Assembly: GCA_017550645.1 (NCBI GenBank)
Contig: JAFZOI010000031.1
Span: forward strand, 1 to 50,937
Direction: 5' to 3'
Source: Oscillospiraceae bacterium
GTDB lineage: Bacteria; Bacillota; Clostridia; Oscillospirales; Oscillospiraceae
Length of the DNA: 50,937 bases
The notes under the pieces were generated by a model. It searched no databases. It saw only the letters and a list, made by a program, of their open reading frames with translations, and was not told where the DNA came from. Numbering within the stretch: the first letter of the stretch is position 1; every line of letters begins with the position of its first letter. Positions 42,875-50,937 of the stretch are shown here, one piece after another. A program made the translations under genes and the position numbers.

Positions 42875-44044
42875 ATGTCGACCAAGAAAAAGACAGAACA
42901 GCCGGCTCCGGAAAACAGCAAGAACGACGCCGTCAAGGCAAGGCTCAGCGAGGTCATCGAGAAGGGCAAGAAAAACGGCAGCGTTACCATCAAGGAGGTG
43001 CTCGATGTTTTCGAGGAGCTTCATCTTGAGCCGGAGCAGATAGACAGGTTTTATGAGACGCTCGAAAACCTAGGCATAGATACCGTGGACGATGATTTTC
43101 CGAGTCTGGCCGAGGAGGACGTCGCACCGGACGTCTCCGAGCTCGAGGAGATAGAGGAAAACGAGGAGATCAGCGAGGAGGAGATAGCCAATACCGACGC
43201 CCTCGCAGAGACCTTCAGCATAGACGATCCCGTCCGCATGTACCTGAAGGAAATAGGCAAGGTCGCCCTGCTCACTCCCGAAGAGGAGATAGAGCTCGCC
43301 AAGCGCATGGCCGAGGGCGACGAGGAGGCCGGCCGCCGCATGGCCGAGGCCAACCTTCGCCTCGTCGTCAGCATCGCCAAGCGCTACGTCGGCCGCGGCA
43401 TGTTGTTTCTCGACCTCATTCAGGAGGGCAACCTCGGCCTTATCAAGGCCGTCGAGAAGTTCGACCATACGAAGGGCTATAAATTCTCCACGTACGCGAC
43501 TTGGTGGATCCGTCAGGCCATAACCCGCTCCATCGCCGATCAGGCGAGGACGATACGCATCCCCGTGCATATGGTCGAGACGATCAACAAGGTCATTCGC
43601 GTCTCCCGTCAGCTCCTGCAGGAGCTCGGACACGATCCGACGCCCGAGGAGGTCGCCGAAGAGATGAACATGCCCGTCGAGAAAATACGCGATATCCTCA
43701 AGATAGCGCAGGAGCCTGTCAGCCTCGAGACGCCCATAGGCGAGGAGGAGGACAGCCATCTCGGCGACTTCATCGAGGACGAGGGAGCTTCCGAGCCCTC
43801 CGAGGCCGCGTCGTTCACGTTCCTTCGCGAGCAGCTCATGAGCGTCCTCTCGACGCTGACCCCGCGCGAGGAAAAGGTCCTTCGCCTGCGCTTCGGCATC
43901 GAGGACGGACGTACCCGCACCCTCGAAGAGGTCGGCAAGGAGTTCAACGTCACCCGTGAGCGTATCCGCCAGATAGAGGCAAAGGCCCTGCGCAAGCTGC
44001 GTCATCCCTCGCGCAGCAAGAAGCTCAAGGACTTCCTCAACTAA
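42875..44044 (+). CDS. rpoD: Primary sigma factor (SigA/RpoD)
   Basis: 389-residue housekeeping sigma-70 factor. It has a region 1.1-like N-terminus (20-73), an acidic linker, region 1.2 ([11 protein letters not shown], 118-128), regions 2.1-2.4 (about 160-230, with [18 protein letters not shown] contacting the -10), region 3, and the region 4.2 helix-turn-helix [17 protein letters not shown] contacting the -35. TAAGGAGGAAACC precedes the ATG. The TTGACA/TATAAT promoters seen across the window fit this sigma factor. Confidence 0.98.
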   Translation: MSTKKKTEQPAPENSKNDAVKARLSEVIEKGKKNGSVTIKEVLDVFEELHLEPEQIDRFYETLENLGIDTVDDDFPSLAEEDVAPDVSELEEIEENEEISEEEIANTDALAETFSIDDPVRMYLKEIGKVALLTPEEEIELAKRMAEGDEEAGRRMAEANLRLVVSIAKRYVGRGMLFLDLIQEGNLGLIKAVEKFDHTKGYKFSTYATWWIRQAITRSIADQARTIRIPVHMVETINKVIRVSRQLLQELGHDPTPEEVAEEMNMPVEKIRDILKIAQEPVSLETPIGEEEDSHLGDFIEDEGASEPSEAASFTFLREQLMSVLSTLTPREEKVLRLRFGIEDGRTRTLEEVGKEFNVTRERIRQIEAKALRKLRHPSRSKKLKDFLN

Positions 44045-44053
44045 GGTGCGATC

Positions 44054-45508
44054 ATGGATTATCCGAGTTTGATTTTCACTTCCCGCCCGACGGGAAGGGT
44101 CATAGATAAAGACGTTTTCGTCGACCTGAAGCTGAGCCTTCTCGTCGGTGACGAAGCGCTAGACGCGATGAGCCGCATGTGCCCGCCCGAGGATATAAAG
44201 CCGAGGCAGGAGATGTTCACCGCGCTCGAGAGCGGCGAGACTAGGCGCTGCTATGAGGAGCTTGCCGCGACGGCCGGCGAGGTCAAGCGCCTGCGCGGCG
44301 CGCTCGATCTGGCCAGATGCGACAATGAGCGCCATTACATATTTGCCGCCATGATCTGTCATCTCATGCGGTTTTACTCCGCCGCGGCGAAGGCGAGGGG
44401 CGAGGGCTTTTTCGCCTCGCGTTTCAGAGAGTTTTTCGCAGGATCGCTCGCGGACGAGCGTATCGCCGCCGTCAGCGTCAAGTGCGAAGACATGGCTCCG
44501 AGGCTCGAAAAGGTCCGCACGTCGTGCTTCCGTGAGCGCGGCGAGGAGCTCTGGGTGCGCCGCTGCAGCGATATAACGATCGTCGAGCGGCTCAAAAAGT
44601 GCGCCGAGGAGCTCGGCCTTAAGGACGTGCGCGTTACGAGGGATATCGAGGAGCACCTCAATCCCCGTATCGTAAACGCCCTCGCGCTGCTCTTCCCGGA
44701 GGACTTTACGATATTCAAGAAGTTCTATGAGGATTACTCCGACCTGTTTTCGGAGCAGTTCCTGCGCTACGGGCCTGAGCTCGGCTTTTATATCGAGATA
44801 TCGCGCCTCATGGACAGAGTGCGCGAGCTCGGCATGCCCGTCTGCATGCCCGAGCCTTCCGCCGAGCGCGTCATCGACGTCGCCGGCATTCGCGACATCT
44901 CCCTGCTTGCCAAAGAGGAGACGCACATCGTTCCGAACGACGCGCTGTTTACGGAAGAGGAGCCGTTTTTCTACCTCACCGGCGCCAACGGCGGCGGCAA
45001 GACGACGTATCTTCGCGGCGTCGGTATAGCCGTATCGCTGTTTCTCGCTGGCTGCCCCATCTGCGCCGACAGGGCGAAGATATACCCGCTCGAGGGCGTG
45101 TTCACCCACTTCCCGCGTGACGAGCGGTTTGACAGCGAGGGCCGTTTCGCCGACGAGCAGCGCAGGATAAAGGATATCGTCGCCCGCCACGGCGGAAATT
45201 CCCTCGTACTGCTCAACGAGACGTATTCCACCACGAGCGAGGAGCTCGCCGTCGGCCTAACCGAGAGGCTTGCCGAGCAGTTTTACGACAGCGGCAGCTT
45301 CGGCATCTATATAACCCATCAGCACGCGATAGGGGAGTCCCGCATCCCGTTCCTCTCCGTCATCGTCGACGTGAGCGACGCCAACCGCAGGACGTACCGC
45401 ATCGCGCGCCGCCGCGCGTCCGACAGCTCGTTTGCAGAGGATATCCTCCGCAAATACGGCATGACGGAGGAAGCGCTCGACCGCCGTTTCCCGGCAGAAA
45501 GGGCGTGA
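44054..45508 (+). CDS. MutS-family ATPase without mismatch-binding domain (paralogue 1)
   Basis: 484-residue protein whose last third is a MutS-type ATPase: Walker A TGANGGGKTT (309-318), Walker B region LVLLNETYSTTSEEL (384-398) and GIYITHQHAIGE. The Walker B Asp-Glu of true MutS (LLDE) is Asn-Glu here (N388, E389). The N-terminal 300 residues look like the MutS lever/clamp helices; the mismatch-recognition and connector domains of MutS1 are absent, and so is the Smr domain of MutS2. Role unknown: DNA-structure binding or a non-DNA clamp function are both possible. It starts 9 bases after rpoD and ends 4 bases before its paralogue. Confidence 0.85.
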   Translation: MDYPSLIFTSRPTGRVIDKDVFVDLKLSLLVGDEALDAMSRMCPPEDIKPRQEMFTALESGETRRCYEELAATAGEVKRLRGALDLARCDNERHYIFAAMICHLMRFYSAAAKARGEGFFASRFREFFAGSLADERIAAVSVKCEDMAPRLEKVRTSCFRERGEELWVRRCSDITIVERLKKCAEELGLKDVRVTRDIEEHLNPRIVNALALLFPEDFTIFKKFYEDYSDLFSEQFLRYGPELGFYIEISRLMDRVRELGMPVCMPEPSAERVIDVAGIRDISLLAKEETHIVPNDALFTEEEPFFYLTGANGGGKTTYLRGVGIAVSLFLAGCPICADRAKIYPLEGVFTHFPRDERFDSEGRFADEQRRIKDIVARHGGNSLVLLNETYSTTSEELAVGLTERLAEQFYDSGSFGIYITHQHAIGESRIPFLSVIVDVSDANRRTYRIARRRASDSSFAEDILRKYGMTEEALDRRFPAERA

Positions 45509-45512
45509 GACG

Positions 45513-47039
45513 ATGAAATTTTCTCTTTTATTCAGAAACTACGTCGAAGACGCGAGAGATACCGTCGGCTACGAGGAAATGAGCAATACTGTATACGATC
45601 TCGCCATCGATCGAGCCGCAAAGCGCTTCTGCCGCAACAGCGACAGCTTCAGTTATTTCCTCGAGACGCTCAAGCAGCCGCTCAAATCCCCGGAGGACAT
45701 CAAGTACAGGCAGGATATCATGGTGGATTTCGTCGCCATGCCGAAGCTCCTCGAAGAGCTCCGCATGATCTTCAAAAGCTACGATTCCCTCCAGTCAGAC
45801 TGGCACGAGATGTGCACGAGCATCTATACCTACGGCGTGCCGAGCACGGTCAAGGGCCTGCTCGACTGCACGTATGATTCGCTCCGCGCGACGTCGACCT
45901 TCGCCCGCAGCACGGTGTCGTATTTCAAAGCCATATCCGACGCCGTCGACAAGTACGACGTCAAGTCCGAGGGATTGAAGGGGATAAAGCAGTTCTGCTC
46001 CGAGATGACGGTCAACGAATCTCTCGACGAGATATCAAAGATAGGCGAGCTGTTTCAGCGTGACAACGTCTCGGCTTATGAATTCCGCATCAAGGTCGGG
46101 ACGGACGATACCATGACCGTCCGTTCGGCTTCGCTCGCGGACATTTCCGAGATAGAGAGCAAGTCGCTCGGAAAGTCCCTCAAAAAGCTCATCGGCAGCA
46201 TAGGCCGCGCGCAGAACGCCGACGATTCCCACGAGATATCCATGGGCCAGCTCCACGTCGAGGAGGCCATGAAGATACTCAACGAGGCGCTCTACGAGGT
46301 CTATTCCGTCATGAGCGGGATAACCGGCGACATATACGAGTTCTTCCGCGGCCTCTCGGGCGAGCTGAGCTTTTATGACAGCGGCCTCGCGCTGTGCAAA
46401 TATCTCCGCGAGGCGGGCATGGGAATGTGCATGCCCAAGGTCGTCGAGGCTGAAAAAGACTGCTTCCGCGTGACGGATATATATGATATCCAGCTCATCG
46501 AGGAGGGCGTCGACACCATCGTCACGAACTCCATCGAGGTCGACGGAGGCATGGACGGCGTCTTGATCCGAGGCGCGAACACAGCCGGCAAGACGAGCTT
46601 TCTCCGCGCGCTCGGGACGGCGCAGATATTTGCCCAGTCGGGGCTTCCCGTATGCGCTTCCGCCGCAGAAATAAGCGTGCGCAACGTGGTTTTGTCGCTC
46701 TTTGCCTCGGCCGAGGAGGAGTTCAACGTCGGCGACGCGGCGGGCCGCTTCGAGGGAGAGGTGCAGGAGATGGCGAGGATACTCGACCATATCGTGCCCT
46801 ATACGCTCCTGCTCCTGAACGAAAGCTTCCAGACGACGGCATACCGCGAGGGCGCAGTCGCCATGAAGAGGATACTGCGGGTCCTCCCAAGAGTTCGCTG
46901 CAAATACGTGTTCGTCACGTGGCTGATGCAGATGTTCGACCTGATGAAGGACGAGAGGGTCGAGCATATGCAGATGGGCGGCGAGGGTCATCCCGCCTAT
47001 AAGATACATCCCGTAGACAGAGATCAAGGAGGTAAATGA
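45513..47039 (+). CDS. MutS-family ATPase without mismatch-binding domain (paralogue 2)
   Basis: 508-residue paralogue of the preceding protein. Helical N-terminal part (1-340), then the ATPase with Walker A GANTAGKT (354-361) and Walker B LLLLNESFQTTAYREG, again Asn-Glu (N436, E437) in place of Asp-Glu. The glycines of Walker A (GANGGGKT in the first) are partly replaced (GANTAGKT), so the pair could form a heterodimer with unequal sites. The clamp helices are longer than in paralogue 1. It is tightly placed between paralogue 1 and an SPFH gene (next ATG 1 base after its stop). Confidence 0.83.
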   Translation: MKFSLLFRNYVEDARDTVGYEEMSNTVYDLAIDRAAKRFCRNSDSFSYFLETLKQPLKSPEDIKYRQDIMVDFVAMPKLLEELRMIFKSYDSLQSDWHEMCTSIYTYGVPSTVKGLLDCTYDSLRATSTFARSTVSYFKAISDAVDKYDVKSEGLKGIKQFCSEMTVNESLDEISKIGELFQRDNVSAYEFRIKVGTDDTMTVRSASLADISEIESKSLGKSLKKLIGSIGRAQNADDSHEISMGQLHVEEAMKILNEALYEVYSVMSGITGDIYEFFRGLSGELSFYDSGLALCKYLREAGMGMCMPKVVEAEKDCFRVTDIYDIQLIEEGVDTIVTNSIEVDGGMDGVLIRGANTAGKTSFLRALGTAQIFAQSGLPVCASAAEISVRNVVLSLFASAEEEFNVGDAAGRFEGEVQEMARILDHIVPYTLLLLNESFQTTAYREGAVAMKRILRVLPRVRCKYVFVTWLMQMFDLMKDERVEHMQMGGEGHPAYKIHPVDRDQGGK

Positions 47040-47040
47040 T

Positions 47041-48027
47041 ATGAGTTGGGTAGTCGTAGCAATACTTGCCGCGATAGTGGTATTCATCATCTGCGGCGTC
47101 CGCACGGAGCGCCGTAATACGACCGACAGAATGGGCAACAGCGTCATCAAGACGGAAAAGCACTTTAAGGTGACGAAGCGTTGCTTCCTCGCGATACTTC
47201 CGCTCCTGCTGATCATAGGCGGCTGCATCTCCGCCATTCCCGCCGGCCATACCGGCGTTCTGACGACGTTCGGCCGCGTCGAGGACAAGGTACTCAGCGA
47301 GGGCGTGAACTTCAAGCTCCCGTATCAGACCGTCATCAAGATCGACAACCGCGTTCAGAAGGAATCATTCGTGCTCGAGGCATTCAGCTCGGACATCCAG
47401 CAGACGAGCGTCGTGGGCTCTGTCAACTTCTCCGTCGACAAGACCCAGTCGCAGAATCTCTACAGGAGCGTCGGCGTGAACTATTATCAGACGGTCATCT
47501 ATCCGCGCGTCCTCGAAAACGTCAAGCTCGTCTTCTCCGGCTACACAGCCGAAGGCCTTATCGAGATGCGGACGGTGCTCTCGTCCAAGACGAAGGAGCT
47601 CCTGACCGCCGAGATGAGCAAATACGGCATCAACATCATCGACGTCAACATCGAGAACATCGACTTTACCGACATCTTTACAAACGCCGTTGAGGCCAAG
47701 CAGGTCGCCCAGCAGAACAAGCTGACTACGCAGACCGAGCAGGAGGCCGCGATAATCATCGCCAACACGGAGGCCGAGAAGAAGGTCATCGCCGCGCAGG
47801 CGGAGGCGGAGACGGCGAAGATAGCCGCCGACGCGGAGGCGTACAAGGTCATGGTCGAGGCCGAGGCGAAGGCGAAGGCCAACGAGGAGGTCGCGAACTC
47901 CCTGACCGAGATGTTCATCGAGTATACGAAGATAATGAACTGGGACGGCTCCGTGCCGAGCGTCCAGCTCGGTTCGGGGGATGGCGTATATCCTGTCATA
48001 GATATCCCGGTCGATACCGGCGACTGA
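47041..48027 (+). CDS. SPFH/prohibitin-family membrane protein
   Basis: 328-residue SPFH (stomatin/prohibitin/flotillin/HflC) protein organising membrane microdomains. Two hydrophobic segments lie near the N-terminus (2-20 and 48-68), the SPFH beta domain spans about 72-235 (IPAGHTGVLTTFGRVEDK), and a long alanine/glutamate coiled coil follows (about 235-290, EAEKKVIAAQAEAETAKI). AAGGAGGTAAATG precedes the ATG. It is the last gene of the rpoD operon, closed by a strong terminator. Co-expression with the two MutS-like ATPases suggests a link, perhaps membrane tethering, which is inference. Confidence 0.9.
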   Translation: MSWVVVAILAAIVVFIICGVRTERRNTTDRMGNSVIKTEKHFKVTKRCFLAILPLLLIIGGCISAIPAGHTGVLTTFGRVEDKVLSEGVNFKLPYQTVIKIDNRVQKESFVLEAFSSDIQQTSVVGSVNFSVDKTQSQNLYRSVGVNYYQTVIYPRVLENVKLVFSGYTAEGLIEMRTVLSSKTKELLTAEMSKYGINIIDVNIENIDFTDIFTNAVEAKQVAQQNKLTTQTEQEAAIIIANTEAEKKVIAAQAEAETAKIAADAEAYKVMVEAEAKAKANEEVANSLTEMFIEYTKIMNWDGSVPSVQLGSGDGVYPVIDIPVDTGD

Positions 48028-48041
48028 GTTAGACAAAAGGA

Positions 48042-48076
48042 AAGGCCCGCAGGACGTTCCTGCGGGCCTTGTTTTA
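48042..48076 (+). terminator. Terminator of the dgt-rpoD-SPFH operon
   Basis: Perfect 13-base stem AAGGCCCGCAGGA / TCCTGCGGGCCTT with a three-base loop, then GTTTTATG. Confidence 0.92.
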
Positions 48077-48083
48077 TGCTTGT

Positions 48084-49433
48084 TTATTGCGGCGCGAGCG
48101 CGCGGTCTTTTTTCCTCACGGCGCGCAGCCATATGATGAAGCATAGCAGGCAGTCGGCCGCCGAGCCGCAGTACCACGCCCAGAAGAGGCCGGTATAGCT
48201 GCCCAGCCATTTTGTGAGCGCGAAGCACATCGCGACGCGGATTGCGAAGTCCATGACCGTCAGCAGAAAGAAATCACGCGCTCTGCCGACTCCGCGCAGG
48301 TATCCGCCCGTCGTGATGATAAGGCAAATGAGAAGATAGTCCGGCGATATTATGCGCAGGAATTTTACGCCCGTCGTTATGACCTCGGGATAGACTTCTG
48401 CGTCCGTGAAAATGCCGAGCAGCTGTCTTGGGAATATCTGCATGAGCGCGATGACGACGAGCGTCAGCGCAAGGCAAATAAGCGTCGAGACGTTGTAGCC
48501 CCGGATGATCCTGTCGCTTTTTTTCGCTCCGTGGTTTTGCGCAACGAAGGTAGAGAGCGCCGTGCCGAGCGTGTTAAAGCTCATATAGGCGAAGTTGTGC
48601 AGCTTCGAGGCCGCTTCATAGCCCGCGATGACTGCGGTCGAGTACGTATTGACAAGGCTCTGCACTATCGTGTGCGCGAGCGCGACGCAGGCCTGCTGGA
48701 ATATGCAGGGCACCGCGATCCGCGTCATCTCTTTGAATATCGGCGCAGAAAAGACCGGTCCGCGCTCCTCGCCGAATGTCCTGTGCAGTCTCGTAAAGAG
48801 GATAATGAGCGCGAGCACGGCCGCGGCTGCCTGCGATACCGTCGTAGCCCAAGCTGCTCCGAGAACGCCGAGGCTGAGAGCGGCGACGGCGATGAGGTCG
48901 AGTATTATATTGAGCACGGACGAAAACAGCAGCAGAAGGAGCGGGAGCCGCGGATTGCCGAGCCCCGTAAAAACGGATGACGCGGCGTTATATACGAGCA
49001 TCGGCAGAACGCCGGCCGAATACACCGAAAGGTAGACCGACGAGCCCTCGAGAGTCTCGCCCGTGGCGCGCAGAAGGAGCATGAGAGGCCTCGCGAGAAG
49101 CACTCCCGTCAGAGCGAGGACAGCGCCGAAAACAGCCAGAGAAACCAGCGCCGTGCTGACCGCGCTTTTGAGGTCGCGCAGGCGCTGCGCGCCGAAAAGC
49201 TGCGATACGACGACGGAACAGCCCATCGCGGAACCCGTCGCGACGGCGATATAAAAGAGCGTGACGGGATAGGCCGCGCCGATGGCGGCAAGGCCGGAGG
49301 AGCCCGTGAACTGACCGACGATGACGCTGTCGGCTATGTTATATAGCTGCTGAAGAGCCGTGCTGATAAGAAGCGGGATCGAGAATTTGAGTATGACGCG
49401 GAATATGCTTCCACTTGTAAGATCGCCTGTCAT
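48084..49433 (-). CDS. MATE-family multidrug/metabolite exporter
   Basis: 449-residue polytopic protein with about 12 membrane helices in two homologous halves, typical of MatE transporters, which export cationic compounds using a Na+ or H+ gradient. Family hallmarks: SIPLLISTALQQLYNIADSV in helix 1, GSAMGCSVVVSQLFGAQ, and VFTGLGNPRLPLL with the related YLRGVGRARDFF in the second half. GGGAAAGGAGG precedes the ATG. It stands alone between the rpoD-operon terminator and the hppA hairpin. Given the adjacent Na+/H+-pumping pyrophosphatase, the gradient source is plausible, but the substrate is unknown. Confidence 0.92.
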   Translation of the reverse strand: MTGDLTSGSIFRVILKFSIPLLISTALQQLYNIADSVIVGQFTGSSGLAAIGAAYPVTLFYIAVATGSAMGCSVVVSQLFGAQRLRDLKSAVSTALVSLAVFGAVLALTGVLLARPLMLLLRATGETLEGSSVYLSVYSAGVLPMLVYNAASSVFTGLGNPRLPLLLLLFSSVLNIILDLIAVAALSLGVLGAAWATTVSQAAAAVLALIILFTRLHRTFGEERGPVFSAPIFKEMTRIAVPCIFQQACVALAHTIVQSLVNTYSTAVIAGYEAASKLHNFAYMSFNTLGTALSTFVAQNHGAKKSDRIIRGYNVSTLICLALTLVVIALMQIFPRQLLGIFTDAEVYPEVITTGVKFLRIISPDYLLICLIITTGGYLRGVGRARDFFLLTVMDFAIRVAMCFALTKWLGSYTGLFWAWYCGSAADCLLCFIIWLRAVRKKDRALAPQ

Positions 49434-49469
49434 CGGAGCGCCTCCTTTCCCGTTTTATCCGGATATGAA

Positions 49470-49501
49470 CAGAGGCTGCCGCAAATATGCGGCAGCCTCT
49501 G
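49470..49501 (-). terminator. Hairpin after hppA
   Basis: Perfect 14-base stem CAGAGGCTGCCGCA / TGCGGCAGCCTCTG with a four-base loop AATA, 24 bases past the hppA stop. No clear T-run follows on the minus strand, so it may act as an mRNA-stabilising end or a weak terminator. Confidence 0.65.
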
Positions 49502-49524
49502 CCTCTTAAAAGATCATAAATACC

Positions 49525-50937
49525 TCAGATGAGTCCGCCTATCTTCAGGAAGATGGGGGCAAAGACCAGAGAAACGATCGTCATCAGCTTAATGAGAATG
49601 TTGATGGACGGGCCGGAGGTATCCTTGAACGGATCGCCTACGGTGTCGCCGACGACGGCAGCCTTGTGAGCATCGGAGCCCTTGCCGCCGTGGTTGCCTT
49701 CCTCAATGTACTTTTTGGCGTTGTCCCATGCGCCGCCGGCGTTGGACATGAAGATGGCCATCAGGACGCCGGTGACGAGCGCGCCGGCAAGCAGTCCGCC
49801 GAGAGCGGCAGGCCCGAGCAGGATGCCGACTACCACGGGAACGATGACAGCCATGATGCCGGGGACGAGCATTTCCTTCAGAGCGGCGGTGGTGGAGATA
49901 CCGACGCAGGACTTGTAGTCGGGCTTGCCGGTGCCTTCCATTATGCCGGGGATGGTGCGGAACTGACGGCGGACTTCTTCGATCATCTTATTGGCAGCCT
50001 TGGAAACGCTGTCCATGGTCAGAGCGGAGAATATGAACGGAAGCATACCGCCGATCAGCAGGCCGATGGTGACTTTGGAGTTAAGAATGTCGATGAGCTC
50101 AAGACCGACAGCCTGAGCATAGGAAACGAACAGAGCCAGAGCGGTCAGAGCAGCAGAACCGATCGCGAAGCCCTTGCCCATGGCGGCGGTGGTGTTGCCG
50201 ACAGCGTCGAGCTTGTCGGTGATGTTGCGGACGGACTCATCCAGACCGCTCATCTCGGCGATACCGCCGGCGTTGTCGGCGATGGGGCCGTAAGCGTCAA
50301 CGGCGACAGTGATGCCGGTGGTGGAGAGCATGCCGACGGCGGCGAGAGCGATACCGTACAATCCGCAGGTCTTGTAGGAAACGTAGATGCCGACGCATAT
50401 CAGAATGATGGGGATAACGGTGGAACGCATACCGACTGCCAGACCGCTGATAATGGTCGTCGCGGAACCGGTCTCGGACTGCTTGGCGATCTTTTTGACG
50501 GATCTGTAATCACCGGAGGTGTAGATCTCGGTAACGATACCGATGACCAGACCGACGACCAGACCGGCGATGATGGCGATGGCGGCCTTGAAGTCGCCGA
50601 AGAAGATCTTGCCGAAGACGAGGGAGCCGATAACGACGATGGCAGAGGAAATGTAGGAGCCCATCTTCAGAGCGGTGTGGGGGTTGGATTTGTCATTGCC
50701 GCGGACGAAGAAGGTGGCGATGACGGAAGCGAAGATGCCGACAGAGGCGAGAAGAAGCGGGAAGAGGGCGCCTGCGCCGGCGAAGGTGCCGGTAACGGCA
50801 ATGCCCAGCGTCAGAGCGGAGACCAGAGCGCCGACATAGCTCTCGAAGAGGTCGGCGCCCATGCCGGCGACGTCGCCGACGTTGTCACCGACGTTATCGG
50901 CGATGACGGCGGGGTTGCGGGGGTCATCCTCGGGGAT
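49525..50937 (-). CDS. hppA: Membrane-bound pyrophosphatase, K+-dependent type (partial, 5' end outside window)
   Basis: C-terminal 470 residues of an ion-pumping pyrophosphatase that hydrolyses PPi and moves Na+ or H+ across the membrane. The visible start of the fragment contains the pyrophosphate-binding stretch [20 protein letters not shown]; later come DNAGGIAEM and the [18 protein letters not shown] helix. Alanine after GNTT is the residue typical of K+-dependent enzymes (lysine in K+-independent ones). Which ion is pumped depends on residues partly outside the window. The frame is open to the right edge. It would scavenge PPi energy, common in anaerobic Clostridia. Confidence 0.95.
   Translation of the reverse strand: MPEDDPRNPAVIADNVGDNVGDVAGMGADLFESYVGALVSALTLGIAVTGTFAGAGALFPLLLASVGIFASVIATFFVRGNDKSNPHTALKMGSYISSAIVVIGSLVFGKIFFGDFKAAIAIIAGLVVGLVIGIVTEIYTSGDYRSVKKIAKQSETGSATTIISGLAVGMRSTVIPIILICVGIYVSYKTCGLYGIALAAVGMLSTTGITVAVDAYGPIADNAGGIAEMSGLDESVRNITDKLDAVGNTTAAMGKGFAIGSAALTALALFVSYAQAVGLELIDILNSKVTIGLLIGGMLPFIFSALTMDSVSKAANKMIEEVRRQFRTIPGIMEGTGKPDYKSCVGISTTAALKEMLVPGIMAVIVPVVVGILLGPAALGGLLAGALVTGVLMAIFMSNAGGAWDNAKKYIEEGNHGGKGSDAHKAAVVGDTVGDPFKDTSGPSINILIKLMTIVSLVFAPIFLKIGGLI

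Noticed and set aside
44054..47039. Canonical mismatch-repair mutS or mutS2
   Set aside because: The mismatch-recognition, connector and Smr domains are missing, and the Walker B aspartate is asparagine in both.

Overview
The window comes from a GC-rich bacterium with Gram-positive (Clostridia-like) gene content, most plausibly an uncultured Oscillospiraceae-type gut anaerobe. The evidence is the dgt-dnaG-rpoD macromolecular-synthesis order, SLH-domain surface proteins, a separate PurO-type IMP cyclohydrolase plus a stand-alone AICAR formyltransferase, a K+-type membrane pyrophosphatase, an oxygen-sensitive glycyl radical enzyme and ferredoxin-linked flavoenzymes. Species cannot be fixed from the sequence alone. 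No rRNA, insertion sequence, prophage or CRISPR array was seen.

Layout. 1-960 (-): two half-size chromate-transporter subunits. 1153-6953 (+): MacA-like adaptor, MacB-like ATPase, MacB/FtsX-like permease and an SLH surface protein. 7064-7152: tRNA-Ser(UGA). 7261-9429 (+): a lower-GC islet with a flavoprotein, a GNAT acetyltransferase and a methyltransferase, with related terminator hairpins between genes. 9624-12074 (+): a glycyl radical enzyme with no activase nearby, converging on an OYE-type Fe-S flavoenzyme (12157-14040, -). 14198-15313 (+): M20 peptidase. 15406-19489 (+): promoter, cobalamin riboswitch, terminator, then a secreted SLH-anchored protein with an alpha-toroid plus DUF4430 layout resembling intrinsic factor/transcobalamin. 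19621-20439 (+): SpoU/TrmH RNA methyltransferase.

20491-24909 (-): an operon of two uroporphyrinogen-decarboxylase-superfamily proteins, an AprA/FrdA-like flavoprotein and a two-cluster ferredoxin. It diverges from an XRE-type regulator (25117-26667, +), with a perfect palindrome in the shared intergenic region. 26729-27994 (-): a double-GNAT protein and tRNA-Ser(GCU). 28298-31388 (-): recG and mtnA, with a divergent RhaD-like class II aldolase (31501-32268, +) that fits a DHAP shunt with mtnA. 32314-39837 (-): purine operon purE-purF-purM-purN-purO-AICARFT-purD plus a coupled membrane protein. 40081-48027 (+): dgt, dnaG, rpoD, two MutS-like ATPases lacking recognisable mismatch-binding domains, and an SPFH protein. 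48084-49433 (-): MATE transporter. 49525-50937 (-): hppA, open at the window edge.

Gaps over 300 bp: 6954-7260 holds two hairpins, tRNA-Ser(UGA) and a promoter. 15314-15724 holds a terminator, a promoter, the cobalamin riboswitch and its terminator. 27827-28146 holds a long hairpin, tRNA-Ser(GCU) and its promoter. Nothing else was recognised in them.

The strongest lead is the B12-riboswitch-controlled, surface-anchored intrinsic-factor-like protein. Next are the URO-D/flavoprotein/ferredoxin operon with its own regulator, the MutS-like pair in the rpoD operon, the mtnA/RhaD-like aldolase pair, and a PurF whose N-terminal catalytic cysteine is replaced by glycine.
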